Positions 25,011 to 33,502 of a stretch of DNA of 64,000 nucleotides are shown here, piece by piece. The stretch lies in NCBI RefSeq assembly GCF_018129385.1, contig NZ_JAFCLN010000011.1, positions 62,001-126,000 on the forward strand, written 5' to 3'. The notes below the pieces were generated by a model. That model had not been told where the DNA came from, did no database searches, and saw nothing but the letters and a program-made list of their open reading frames with translations. Within the stretch, counting starts at the first letter, position 1. Each line of letters begins with the position of its first letter. Source of the DNA: Bradyrhizobium lablabi. Lineage in GTDB: Bacteria; Pseudomonadota; Alphaproteobacteria; Rhizobiales; Xanthobacteraceae. The translations under genes were made by a program, and so were the position numbers.

Positions 25011-25595
25011 ATGAATCAGACCTTGCTTGAAGACAAACCCCAACAATCCGAAACCCAACAAGTCGAATCTGGAGGCACGCCCGATATCCCCGAGCGGCCG
25101 CCAGCGCCTTCGCATCCGCGCTTCGTCAAGCCGCAGCGCATCGCCTTCGTGCAGGCGTGCTGGCATCGCGAGGTGGTGCAGGAGGCGCGCATCGCCTTCC
25201 TCGACGAGATGGAGGCGCGCCACGTTCCGCGCACCGCCATCGACCTGTTCGAGGTGCCGGGCTCGTTCGAGATCCCGCTGCATGCGCAGATCCTTGCGAA
25301 GACGCGGCGCTATACCGCGATCGTTGCGGCGGGCCTCGTGGTCGACGGCGGGATTTACCGGCACGAGTTCGTCGCCGATACCGTGATCAAGGCGCTGATG
25401 GATGTGCAGCTCCGCACCGAGGTGCCGGTATTCTCGGCGGTGCTGACGCCGCAGCAATTCCACGAGAGCGCAGTGCATTACGAATTCTTCCGTAAACATT
25501 TCGCGATCAAGGGTGTCGAAGTCGCGGAAGCCTGCGCCGAGACGCTGCATGGTCTCGAAAGGCTGCGCGGTCAGGTCGCGGCGGGGATTGTGTAA
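25011..25595 (+). CDS. ribH: 6,7-dimethyl-8-ribityllumazine synthase, type II (RibH2-like)
   Basis: A 194-residue enzyme that condenses the pyrimidinedione with dihydroxybutanone phosphate in riboflavin synthesis. Seen: IAFVQACWHREVV, FEVPGSFEIPLHAQIL, AGLVVDGGIYRHEFVADTVI, VPVFSAVLTPQQFHE. The GGIYRHEFVA segment is characteristic of the decameric RibH2 type of Rhizobiales. A disordered N-terminus of about 40 residues precedes the domain. AGAGGAAAGCC lies before the ATG. It stands alone under an FMN riboswitch, with no other rib gene adjacent. Confidence 0.94.
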   Translation: MNQTLLEDKPQQSETQQVESGGTPDIPERPPAPSHPRFVKPQRIAFVQACWHREVVQEARIAFLDEMEARHVPRTAIDLFEVPGSFEIPLHAQILAKTRRYTAIVAAGLVVDGGIYRHEFVADTVIKALMDVQLRTEVPVFSAVLTPQQFHESAVHYEFFRKHFAIKGVEVAEACAETLHGLERLRGQVAAGIV

Positions 25596-25601
25596 GGCAT
25601 A

Positions 25602-25685
25602 GCGTTTTCAAGCGAAGTGGGTACCGGTTCGCGTGAAGAAAACGCGTCAAACAAAAATCCCGGTCTGCCTTGCCAGGCCGGGGGC
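25602..25685. repeat. Hairpins after ribH (possible GCATGATCC-family relative)
   Basis: AGCGTTTTCAAGCGAAGTGG...GTGAAGAAAACGC (25602-25645) is a degenerate hairpin resembling the GCATGATCC family. It is followed by CCCGGTCTG-N6-CAGGCCGGG (about 25660-25685), one mismatch. Neither is followed by a T-run on the plus strand, so a terminator for ribH is possible but not shown. Confidence 0.4.
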
Positions 25686-25776
25686 GGCAATCGGCTGATT
25701 GTCTTTCCCGCCGCCGCGTTGATAAACTCGACGGCGGGAGGAGGCCATCCCGTGGAGACGGGAGGCCGAGACGATC

Positions 25777-26952
25777 ATGTTCGAAGGACACGATCCCTAT
25801 CTCGTCGCGCTCTCGGTGGTGATCGCGATCCTGGGAGGTTACACCGGCTTCGGCCTCGCCGCGCGCATCCGCGGCACGCCGGACGCCAGCCATCGCGTGC
25901 TGCTGGCGGGCGCGGCGTTCTTCCTCGCGATCGGCATCTGGACCATGCATTTCGTCGGCATGCTGGCCGCGCCGTTGCCGCCGGGGACGACCTATCTGGT
26001 GCTGCCGACGATCATCTCGTTCCTGATCTGCGCGCTGGTGGTCGGCATCTCGCTGTTCTTCGTCAGCACCGGCGAGCCGACACTGCTGCGCGTGATGTCT
26101 TCCGCGGTGCTGCTCGGGGTTGGCATCGTCAGCATGCATTATGTCGGCATGCACGGCCTGGCCGGCCCTTTTGCGATGAGGCATGACGCCGGGTTTGTCG
26201 CGCTGTCTGTGCTGATCGCGATCGCTGCGGCCTATGGCGGCTTGCGCGCGTTCCTGGCGCGGCAGGGTGGCGTGCAGTTGATGCTGAGCGCGATCGCGTT
26301 CGGCATTGCGGTCTCCGGCATGCACTACACCGCGATGGCCGGCATGCATCTGGTTGCGCCGGGTGAAGGCCACCGGCATGGCGAAGGGCTTGCCGCGTCG
26401 CCGCAAATCCTCGCGCTGGTAGTGGCGCTACTCTGCTTCGTGATCGCCGCCGGTTTCCTGCTGTCGCTGGTTCCGGATGGACGGAAGAAGGCCGCCGCCG
26501 ATGCGCCGCTGGTGCCGGAGGAGGTCGCCCCCAAGGCGGAAGCGATACCCGCGCCCCGGCTGCGCGCGATGCCGCTCGGCGGTGTCGGCCAGCCGCGTCC
26601 GGTGCCCGCGCCGCGGCTGCCGGTGGAGGGGGCCGACGGCACCCATTTCATCGATGCGGCCGATATCCGCTCGGTCCGGGCCGATGCCCACTACACAAAA
26701 GTCCATGACGGCACGCGCGAGCGGATGTGCCCGTGGTCGATCTCGGAGGCCGAGGCCCAGCTCGACCCCAGCCTGTTCGTCCGGGTGCACCGCAGCCATA
26801 TCGTCGCGATCCCCCATGTCTCCTTCGTCCGCAAGGAGGGCGATGGCGCGGTGATCGAACTCGACGGCCCGTCGCCGCACCGGGTGCCGGTTAGCCGCGC
26901 CAAGATCGCCGAGGTGAAGGCGCGGCTGGGGCTCAACCGGCGGCACGCCTAG
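25777..26952 (+). CDS. coxC: MHYT-LytTR membrane regulator, CoxC-like
   Basis: A 391-residue protein. Residues about 1-235 form the MHYT sensor domain of seven TM helices with the three repeated motifs WTMHFVGM, SMHYVGM and GMHYTAM, proposed to bind metal (copper) and sense a gas. After a Pro-rich linker, residues about 285-388 form a LytTR DNA-binding domain (HFIDAADIRSVRADAHYTKV, FVRVHRSHIVAIPHV). This architecture is that of CoxC and CoxH of Oligotropha carboxidovorans, and it stands directly before coxM here. It is therefore the likely CO-responsive regulator of the cluster. Start ATG 25777 with GGGAGG about 10 bases upstream. Confidence 0.88.
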   Translation: MFEGHDPYLVALSVVIAILGGYTGFGLAARIRGTPDASHRVLLAGAAFFLAIGIWTMHFVGMLAAPLPPGTTYLVLPTIISFLICALVVGISLFFVSTGEPTLLRVMSSAVLLGVGIVSMHYVGMHGLAGPFAMRHDAGFVALSVLIAIAAAYGGLRAFLARQGGVQLMLSAIAFGIAVSGMHYTAMAGMHLVAPGEGHRHGEGLAASPQILALVVALLCFVIAAGFLLSLVPDGRKKAAADAPLVPEEVAPKAEAIPAPRLRAMPLGGVGQPRPVPAPRLPVEGADGTHFIDAADIRSVRADAHYTKVHDGTRERMCPWSISEAEAQLDPSLFVRVHRSHIVAIPHVSFVRKEGDGAVIELDGPSPHRVPVSRAKIAEVKARLGLNRRHA

Positions 26953-26980
26953 TCTAGTCAAGGCACGCGAGCGATCTGCA

Positions 26981-27152
26981 CCTCGCCCCGCTCCTGTCCG
27001 CCGAAGCCCGCCTTCGAAGGCGGATGCGGGGAGAGGTCGAAATCCGCGTCGCGGATTTCGGGTGAGGGGGACTCTGCGACGGCTGGCAGTTGGACTCGCG
27101 GAGACAGCCCCTCACCCCGACCCTCTCCCCGCGAAAGGGCGGGGAGAGGGGG
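26981..27152. repeat. Palindromic repeat, CCCTCACCC/CTCTCCCC family
   Basis: CTCGCCCCGCTCC...GCGGGGAGAGG, GAAATCCGCGTCGCGGATTTCG (perfect hairpin), GGTGAGGGGGACTC...GCGGAGACAGCCCCTCACC and CCCTCTCCCCGC...GCGGGGAGAGGG. It lies between coxC and the cox promoter region and may insulate the two transcripts. Confidence 0.75.
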
Positions 27153-27191
27153 CGATGCGCCGTCCGCACCTAGGTAGGTCGCGCGCGCTGA

Positions 27192-27254
27192 CGCAGTTCG
27201 TGCGCGGCAATCCGCATTTCGTGCGAAATCCCCGACCCCGTGCCGTTGTTATTG
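27192..27254 (+). promoter_or_regulatory. Candidate LytTR (CoxC) operator upstream of coxM
   Basis: CGCAGTTCGTGCG (27192-27204) and CGCATTTCGTGCG (27213-27225) are 12/13 identical direct repeats exactly 21 bp apart, so on the same face of the helix. LytTR proteins bind pairs of short direct repeats with about this spacing. A looser TTATTG occurs 31 bp further on (27249-27254). The second copy overlaps an inverted repeat ATTTCG-TG-CGAAAT (27216-27229). The site is 110-140 bp before coxM. Confidence 0.6.
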
Positions 27255-27334
27255 CGGGCGAATTTTCTCGGAGCCAGCGTGCCTCCAACGTCCGTGGTCC
27301 GTAAGACCGAACAGGACGAGATGGAGGAAGCGCG

Positions 27335-28195
27335 ATGATCCCTGGCCCATTCAATTACCATCGGCCGGCGAGTCTGGCCGATGCCGTAAATCTGCTCGCG
27401 ACGCTGGGTGATGAGGCCCGTCCGCTCGCCGGCGGCCACAGCCTGGTTCCCATGATGAAGCTCCGGCTGGCGACGCCCGAGCACCTCGTCGATCTGCATG
27501 GCATTGCCGGGCTGAAAGGCATCCGCCGCGACGGCAACAGGCTGGTGATCGGGGCGATGACCACCCAGCATGAACTTTTGGCCTCCGACGAGGTCGCCAA
27601 ATCCGTGCCGATCCTGCACGAGGCCGCGCTGCTGATCGCCGATCCCCAGGTGCGCTACCGCGGCACCATCGGCGGCAATGTCGCCAATGGCGATCCCGGC
27701 AACGACATGCCGGCGCTGATGATGACGCTGGGCGCCAGCTACCGCCTCGAAGGCAAGTCCGGCGCGCGCGATGTCGCGGCGGCCGAGTTCTATCAGGGCG
27801 CCTATTTCACCGCGCTCGAGCCCGGCGAGCTCCTCACCGCGGTCTCCATCCCCGTGCCGCCGGCCGGCCACGGCTCGGCCTACGAAAAACTCAAGCGCAA
27901 GGTCGGCGATTACGCGACCGCCGCAGCCGCGGTCGTGCTGACCATGTCCGGTGGCAAGGTCGCGACTTGCGCGATCGGTCTTACCAATCTCGCCGAGACA
28001 CCGCTGCTCGCCACCGACGCGGCCAACGCCGTGATCGGCACCAGCCTCGATGAAGCCTCGTTGAAGAAGGCCGCGGCAGCGGCACAGGCGATCATGTCGC
28101 CGGCCGCGGATGCGCGCGGCCCGGTCGAATACCGAAAACATGTCGGCGGCATCATGGTGATGCGGGCGTTACAGCGCGCCGCGCGCGGAAACTAG
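27335..28195 (+). CDS. coxM: Aerobic CO dehydrogenase, FAD-binding medium subunit
   Basis: A 286-residue flavoprotein of the CO dehydrogenase/xanthine oxidase family. FAD-binding motifs AGGHSLVPMMKLRL and TIGGNVANGDPGNDMPALMM are intact, and the C-terminal half has the CODH flavoprotein domain (YEKLKRKVGDYATAAAAV). It passes electrons from CoxS clusters to the quinone pool. GGAGGAA precedes the ATG. It is the first structural gene; 204 bp, including a double palindrome, separate it from coxS. Confidence 0.95.
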   Translation: MIPGPFNYHRPASLADAVNLLATLGDEARPLAGGHSLVPMMKLRLATPEHLVDLHGIAGLKGIRRDGNRLVIGAMTTQHELLASDEVAKSVPILHEAALLIADPQVRYRGTIGGNVANGDPGNDMPALMMTLGASYRLEGKSGARDVAAAEFYQGAYFTALEPGELLTAVSIPVPPAGHGSAYEKLKRKVGDYATAAAAVVLTMSGGKVATCAIGLTNLAETPLLATDAANAVIGTSLDEASLKKAAAAAQAIMSPAADARGPVEYRKHVGGIMVMRALQRAARGN

Positions 28196-28226
28196 GGGAA
28201 GTTGAATGTCGGCAGCAGCAATCACT

Positions 28227-28350
28227 GACCTCATCCTGAGGAGCGTGCGCCCTTCGCGCGCGCGTCTCGAAGGATGGCGGCAGGGCGCTGTCATCACCCG
28301 GGGCCATCCTTCGAGACGCATCGCGTCGCGATGCTCCTCAGGATGAGGTT
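28227..28350. repeat. Double CCTCATCCTGAGG palindrome between coxM and coxS
   Basis: GACCTCATCCTGAGGAGCGTG...CTCGAAGGATGG (28227-28277) followed by the inverted copy CCATCCTTCGAGACGCA...CTCCTCAGGATGAGG (28304-28350). The two copies pair, so the coxMSL mRNA would carry a very stable hairpin exactly between coxM and coxS. Same module as in the MITE-like elements and as at 22714-22820. Confidence 0.85.
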
Positions 28351-28399
28351 CGGGAAACGTTGCGAATTTCGGACAAGCGGTACCAGGGAGAGGAAGCAA

Positions 28400-28900
28400 A
28401 TGGCAAAAACCCACATCACCATGAAGGTGAACGGCACCGAGGTCGAAGGCCTCGTCGAGCCGCGTACGCTGCTGGTGCATTTCATCCGCGAAAATCTGCA
28501 GATGACCGGCACCCATATCGGCTGCGAGACCACCCATTGCGGCGCCTGCACGGTCGACATCGACGGCATGTCGATAAAGTCCTGCACGATGTTCGCGGTG
28601 CAGGCGGAAGGCAGCGACGTCACCACCATCGAAGGCATGGCCAATGCCGACGGCTCGCTGTCGGCGTTGCAGGAAGGTTTTCGCATGATGCACGGCCTGC
28701 AATGCGGCTTCTGCACCCCCGGCATGATCCTTCGCGCGCATCGTCTGCTGAAGGAGAATCCGTCGCCGACGGAAGCCGAAATCCGCATGGGCATCTCGGG
28801 CAATATCTGCCGCTGCACCGGCTACCAGAACATCGTGAAAGCGATCCAGTACGCCGCCGCAAAAATCAACGGTACGCAATTCCAGGAGGCCGCGGAATGA
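28400..28900 (+). CDS. coxS: Aerobic CO dehydrogenase, iron-sulfur small subunit
   Basis: A 166-residue protein with two [2Fe-2S] clusters. The N-terminal ferredoxin domain has IGCETTHCGACTVDIDG and KSCTM; the C-terminal helical domain has HGLQCGFCTPGMI and ISGNICRCTGYQNI, giving all eight cysteines. It links the Mo-Cu site in CoxL to FAD in CoxM. GGGAGAGGAAG precedes the ATG. Its TGA overlaps the coxL ATG by four bases (28897-28900), so translation is coupled. Confidence 0.97.
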   Translation: MAKTHITMKVNGTEVEGLVEPRTLLVHFIRENLQMTGTHIGCETTHCGACTVDIDGMSIKSCTMFAVQAEGSDVTTIEGMANADGSLSALQEGFRMMHGLQCGFCTPGMILRAHRLLKENPSPTEAEIRMGISGNICRCTGYQNIVKAIQYAAAKINGTQFQEAAE

Positions 28901-31317
28901 ACGACATGACTCCCACGCGGGAACAACGCAGCGCCGCCCTCGAAGGCATGGGCTGCAAGCGCAAGCGGGTCGAGGATATCCGTTTCACGCAAGGCAAGGG
29001 CAACTATGTCGATGACGTGAAGCTGCCGGGCATGCTGCATGGCGATTTCGTGCGCTCGCCGCATGCGCATGCACGGGTCAAGAAGATCGACGACACCGAA
29101 GCATTGAAGGTGCCGGGCGTGCTCGCGGTGATCACCGCCGAGACGCTGAAAACCGTCAACCTCGCCTGGATGCCGACGCTCGCGGGCGACGTGCAGATGG
29201 TGCTGGCCGACGGCAAGGTGCTGTTCCAGAATCAGGAAGTCGCCTTCGTGGTCGCGACCGACCGCTACGCGGCCGACGACGGCATCAACAAGGTGGTGGT
29301 CGAATATGAGCAGCTCACCCCGCTGATCGATCCGTTCAAGGCGATGGATGCGGATGCGCCCGTGCTGCGCGAGGACCTCGCCGGCAAGACGTCAGGCGCG
29401 CACGGTCCGCGCAAGCATCACAACCACATCTTTGAGTGGACCGTCGGTGACAAGGAACTGACCGATGCGGCCTTCAACAAGGCCGAGGTGACGATCAAGG
29501 AGATGATCTCCTATCACCGCACCCATCCCTCGCCGCTGGAAACCTGCCAGTGCGTCTGCTCCTTTGACAAGATCAAGGGCGAGCTGACGATCTACGGCAC
29601 CTTCCAGGCGCCGCATGTGATCCGCACGGTCGTTTCGCTGATCGCAAAATTGCCGGAGCAGAAGATCCATGTGATCGCGCCAGACATCGGTGGCGGGTTC
29701 GGCAACAAGGTCGGCGCCTATCCCGGCTACATCTGCGCGGCGGTTGCCTCCATCGTCACCGGCAAGCCAGTGAAGTGGGTCGAGGACCGCATCGAGAACC
29801 TGACCGCGACCTCGTTTGCGCGCGACTATCACATGACGACCGAGATTGCCGCGACCAGGGAAGGCAAGGTCACAGGGCTGCGCGTCCATGTGCTGGCCGA
29901 TCACGGTGCGTTTGACGCCTGCGCCGATCCGTCGAAATGGCCGGCGGGATTCTTCAACATCGTCACGGGTTCGTACGACTTCCCGACCGCGCACCTTTCG
30001 GTGGACGGCATCTACACCAACAAGGCGCCCGGTGGCGTTGCCTATCGCTGCTCGTTCCGCGTCACCGAGGCCGCCTATTGCATCGAGCGCGCGATGGATA
30101 TCCTGGCGCAAAAACTCGATATGGATCCGGCGGAGCTGCGGCTGAAGAATTTCATCAAGCCGGAGCAGTTCCCATATCACTCGGCGCTCGGCTGGGAATA
30201 CGATTCCGGCGACTACGCCACCGCCATGAAGAAGGCGATGGAGAGCACGAAATACGCCGAGTTGCGTAAGGAGCAGGCGGTCAAGCGCGCGGCGTTCAAG
30301 CGCGGCGAAACGCGCGAGATCATGGGCATCGGCGTGTCGTTCTTCACCGAGATTGTCGGCGCCGGCCCGTCGAAGAACTGCGACATCCTCGGCATTGCGA
30401 TGTTCGATTCCTGCGAAATTCGCATGCACCCCACAGGAGCGGGCATCGCGCGCATGGGCACCAAGAGCCAGGGTCAGGGTCATGAGACCACCTGGGCGCA
30501 GATCATCGCCACCGAGATCGGCATTCCCGCCGACAACATCATGGTGGAGGAAGGCAACACCGACACGGCGCCCTACGGGCTCGGTACTTACGGTTCGCGC
30601 TCGACGCCCGTCGCCGGTGCGGCGATCGCGATGGCCGCGCGCAAGATCAAGGCCAAGGCGCAGATGATCGCGGCCTACAAGCTCGAGGTACACGAGGACG
30701 ATCTCGAGTTCGACATCGACGGCTTCCGCGTCAAAGGCCTGCCGGAAAAATTCATGTCGATGAAGGATATTTGCTGGGTGGCGTATAACTCGGTGCCGCC
30801 GGGCATGGAGCCGGGACTGGAGGCGGTGAGCTACTACGATCCGCCCAACATGACCTATCCGTTCGGCGCCTATATCTGCGTGATGGACATCGATGTCGAT
30901 ACCGGCGTTTACAAGGTCAGGCGCTTCCACGCGCTCGACGATTGCGGCACCCGCATCAACCCGATGATCATCGAGGGCCAGGTGCATGGCGGCCTCACCG
31001 AAGCCTTCGCGATCGCGATGGGCCAGGAAATCCGCTACGATGCCGAAGGCAATGTGGTGACCGGCTCGTTCATGGACTTCTTCATGCCGACCGCGGTCGA
31101 GACGCCGCATTGGGAGACCGACTTCACCGTCACCCCATCGCCGCATCACCCCATAGGCGCCAAGGGCGTCGGCGAAAGCCCGAATGTCGGCGGCGTGCCG
31201 GCGTTCTCCAACGCGGTGAACGACGCCTTTTCGTTCCTGGGCTCGACGCATATCCAGATGCCGCACGACTACTGGCGCAACTGGAAGGCGGCGAAGGAGT
31301 TGGGGGCGGTGGCTTAA
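28897..31317 (+). CDS. coxL: Aerobic CO dehydrogenase, molybdenum-copper large subunit, form I
   Basis: An 806-residue catalytic subunit oxidising CO to CO2 at a [CuSMoO2] site with molybdopterin cytosine dinucleotide. The active-site loop is VAYRCSFR with the copper-binding cysteine at C385, the diagnostic motif of form I (true CO dehydrogenases; form II has AYRGAGR). Other cofactor motifs: IGGGFGNKVGAYPG, SQGQGHETTW, and the catalytic glutamate E760 in GAKGVGESPNVGG. Positions agree closely with C388 and E763 of the Oligotropha carboxidovorans enzyme (809 residues). Start ATG overlaps the coxS stop. The frame continues upstream through coxS but is not coding there. Confidence 0.97.
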   Translation: MNDMTPTREQRSAALEGMGCKRKRVEDIRFTQGKGNYVDDVKLPGMLHGDFVRSPHAHARVKKIDDTEALKVPGVLAVITAETLKTVNLAWMPTLAGDVQMVLADGKVLFQNQEVAFVVATDRYAADDGINKVVVEYEQLTPLIDPFKAMDADAPVLREDLAGKTSGAHGPRKHHNHIFEWTVGDKELTDAAFNKAEVTIKEMISYHRTHPSPLETCQCVCSFDKIKGELTIYGTFQAPHVIRTVVSLIAKLPEQKIHVIAPDIGGGFGNKVGAYPGYICAAVASIVTGKPVKWVEDRIENLTATSFARDYHMTTEIAATREGKVTGLRVHVLADHGAFDACADPSKWPAGFFNIVTGSYDFPTAHLSVDGIYTNKAPGGVAYRCSFRVTEAAYCIERAMDILAQKLDMDPAELRLKNFIKPEQFPYHSALGWEYDSGDYATAMKKAMESTKYAELRKEQAVKRAAFKRGETREIMGIGVSFFTEIVGAGPSKNCDILGIAMFDSCEIRMHPTGAGIARMGTKSQGQGHETTWAQIIATEIGIPADNIMVEEGNTDTAPYGLGTYGSRSTPVAGAAIAMAARKIKAKAQMIAAYKLEVHEDDLEFDIDGFRVKGLPEKFMSMKDICWVAYNSVPPGMEPGLEAVSYYDPPNMTYPFGAYICVMDIDVDTGVYKVRRFHALDDCGTRINPMIIEGQVHGGLTEAFAIAMGQEIRYDAEGNVVTGSFMDFFMPTAVETPHWETDFTVTPSPHHPIGAKGVGESPNVGGVPAFSNAVNDAFSFLGSTHIQMPHDYWRNWKAAKELGAVA

Positions 31318-31321
31318 AGGT

Positions 31322-31409
31322 CGTCATTGCGAGGAGCGAAGCGACGAAACAATCCAGCTTTGTTGCGGCGGATAGAAAGCTGGATTGCTTCGCTTCGCTG
31401 GCAATGACG
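31322..31409. repeat. Palindromic repeat, CGTCATTGCGAGGAGCGAAG family, copy 3, between coxL and coxD
   Basis: CGTCATTGCGAGGAGCGAAGC...AATCCAGCTTTG and GAAAGCTGGATTGCTTCG...GGCAATGACG pair as a long hairpin. It separates the structural genes coxMSL from the accessory genes coxDEFG. Confidence 0.85.
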
Positions 31410-31424
31410 TGGAGAGACTAGAGC

Positions 31425-32297
31425 ATGAAAAATCGCGAGGAGATCGCGGAACGTCTGGCCGCTTCGGGTTACATCGCCGATGCGGAGCTGGCGACCGCGA
31501 TTTCATTGATGAACCTGCTGAAGCGCCCGCTGCTGCTGGAAGGCGAGGCGGGCGTCGGCAAGACCGAAGTCGCCAAGGCGCTAGCCTCCGTGTATGCGAC
31601 CGAATTGATCCGCCTGCAATGCTATGAGGGGCTCGATCAGTCGGCGGCGCTGTACGAGTGGAACTACCAGCGGCAGCTGCTGTCGATCCAGGCGCATCGC
31701 GGCGAGGACGCGGACCGGGTCGAAGATCATATCTTCTCGGAAAAATATCTTCTGGAGCGGCCGCTGCTGGCGGCGATCCGGCGCGAACAGCCGCCGGTGC
31801 TGCTGATCGACGAGATCGACCGCGCCGACGACGAGTTCGAAGCGTTCCTGCTGGAGCTGCTGTCGGATTTTCAGGTCTCGATCCCCGAACTCGGTACGGT
31901 GAAAGCCACGGCCATTCCGCATGTGGTGCTGACCTCGAACGGCACTCGCGAACTCTCCGACGCGCTGCGCCGGCGCTGCCTCTACCATTATGTCGACTAT
32001 CCCGATGTCGACCGCGAGGCGCGCATCATCATGGCGCGCGTGAACGGCGCCGGCGCTTCGCTGGCGCTCCAGGTCGCGCGCATGGTGGAAAGCATCCGGA
32101 AGGAAGAGCTGCGCAAGGTGCCGGGCGTCGCCGAGACGCTGGACTGGGCCGCCGCGCTGGTCGGACTCGACATCGGCAATCTGCACGATGCGTCGGAACA
32201 AGTGTTCGAGACGATGATGTGCCTGTTGAAAACCCAGGAAGACAAGGTGCGCATGACCCGCGAGGTCACCGCGCGCCTGCTCGGGAAGGTCGCATGA
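31425..32297 (+). CDS. coxD: CoxD, MoxR-type AAA+ ATPase for CO dehydrogenase maturation
   Basis: A 290-residue AAA+ ATPase: Walker A GEAGVGKTEVAKAL, Walker B VLLIDEIDRADDEFEAFLLE, sensor 1 VVLTSNGTRELSDALRRRCLY including the arginine finger region. In Oligotropha carboxidovorans CoxD is a membrane-associated chaperone that helps sulfurate the Mo centre during assembly of the Cu-S-Mo cluster. Its stop overlaps coxE by four bases (ATGA). MoxR ATPases work together with VWA proteins, as with the next gene. Confidence 0.94.
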   Translation: MKNREEIAERLAASGYIADAELATAISLMNLLKRPLLLEGEAGVGKTEVAKALASVYATELIRLQCYEGLDQSAALYEWNYQRQLLSIQAHRGEDADRVEDHIFSEKYLLERPLLAAIRREQPPVLLIDEIDRADDEFEAFLLELLSDFQVSIPELGTVKATAIPHVVLTSNGTRELSDALRRRCLYHYVDYPDVDREARIIMARVNGAGASLALQVARMVESIRKEELRKVPGVAETLDWAAALVGLDIGNLHDASEQVFETMMCLLKTQEDKVRMTREVTARLLGKVA

Positions 32298-33502
32298 GCT
32301 GCTGTGGACCAGTGCCGACGCGCGACGAGATGGATGAGGTCTCGCGCCTTGTCACGGCAAAGCTGGCCGCGTTCCTGCGCACGCTGCGCGACAACGGCTT
32401 TGCCGTGGGCCTCGCCGAAGGGCAGGACGCGGCAGCGTTGATGACAGCCGGCTATGCGAAACGGCCCGGCCTTCTGCGTTCGGCGCTGAAGCATCTTTTT
32501 TCCGCGCGCAAATCCGATTGGGAAAAGTTCGACGGATTGTTCGACGCCTTCTGGCTGGGCAAGCGCGTGCGCTCGCGCTCGATCGCGACGGGATCGGCCA
32601 AGGCCGCCAACAATCCCTCGCTCAAGAGTTTTCAGAACGCGGCGGAGCGTCAGGCCGGCAGCGATGCGGCGACTGATCAGATTCCCTCCGCTGATGGCAG
32701 CGACAGCGAGCGCAGCGGCGAGGGCCGCATGGAAGGTGCCTCGCGCGCCGACAATATGGCCGAAGTGGATTTCCGCAAACTGGCCGATCCGGAGCAGGTC
32801 GAGCAAGCCCATCAGGCCGCCGCCGACCTCGCGCGGATCATGCGCGCGCGGCTGACGCGGCGCGATCTGGCGCGGCGGCGCGGCTACCGGCTCGACCTGC
32901 GCCGTACCATTCATCGCAATATCAGCCATGGCGGCGTGCCGATCAGCCTCGTCAACCGCCGGCGCAAGGATAAGCCGTTGCGCCTCGTGGTGCTGCTCGA
33001 CGCCTCCGGCTCGATGAGCATGTATACCGGCGTGTTCCTGCGCTTCATCCACGGCGTGCTCGACGAGTTCCGCGAGGCCGAGGCGTTCCTGTTCCATACG
33101 CGGCTGGCGCATGTTTCCGACGCGATGAAGGAAAGGGACGCCTCCCGCGCGCTCGATCGCCTCTCCGTCATGGCGCAGGGCGCGGGCGGCGGCACGAAAA
33201 TCGGCGAGAGCCTACAGACCTTCAACCGCTGGCACGCCGCGCGCGTGATCCATTCGCGCACCTGCGTGATTGTTGTCTCCGACGGCTATGAGACCGGCGA
33301 TGCCGCGCTGCTCGGCCGCGAGATAGCCGCGCTGGCGCGGCGCTGCCGCCGCATCGTCTGGCTCAACCCGATGGCGGGATGGCAGGGTTATGCGCCGGAG
33401 GCGGCCGGCATCAAGGCGGCGCTGCCGCATGTCGATCTCTATGCGCCGGCCAATACGCTGCAAAGCCTGACCGCGCTCGAACCCTATCTGGCGAGGCTGT
33501 AA
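32294..33502 (+). CDS. coxE: CoxE, VWA domain protein for CO dehydrogenase maturation
   Basis: A 402-residue protein of the CoxE/VWA family. The N-terminal helical region (VSRLVTAKLAAFLRTLRDNG) is followed by a charged, Ser-rich linker, and a C-terminal von Willebrand A domain with the metal-site motif LVVLLDASGSMSMY and VIVVSDGYETGD. In the model organism CoxE acts with CoxF in adding copper to the active site. Start ATG overlaps the coxD stop; its own stop overlaps coxF by one base (TAATG). Confidence 0.94.
   Translation: MSCCGPVPTRDEMDEVSRLVTAKLAAFLRTLRDNGFAVGLAEGQDAAALMTAGYAKRPGLLRSALKHLFSARKSDWEKFDGLFDAFWLGKRVRSRSIATGSAKAANNPSLKSFQNAAERQAGSDAATDQIPSADGSDSERSGEGRMEGASRADNMAEVDFRKLADPEQVEQAHQAAADLARIMRARLTRRDLARRRGYRLDLRRTIHRNISHGGVPISLVNRRRKDKPLRLVVLLDASGSMSMYTGVFLRFIHGVLDEFREAEAFLFHTRLAHVSDAMKERDASRALDRLSVMAQGAGGGTKIGESLQTFNRWHAARVIHSRTCVIVVSDGYETGDAALLGREIAALARRCRRIVWLNPMAGWQGYAPEAAGIKAALPHVDLYAPANTLQSLTALEPYLARL

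Noticed and set aside
29392..31266. Long open frame of 624 codons antisense to coxL
   Set aside because: It mirrors the codon pattern of coxL, is rich in Arg/His/Gly/Asp as such shadows are, and matches no family, while coxL carries all expected motifs.
31658..32293. N-terminal extension of CoxE over coxD
   Set aside because: The extra 212 residues are an out-of-frame reading of coxD. The ATG at 32294 overlapping the coxD stop gives the normal CoxE N-terminus.
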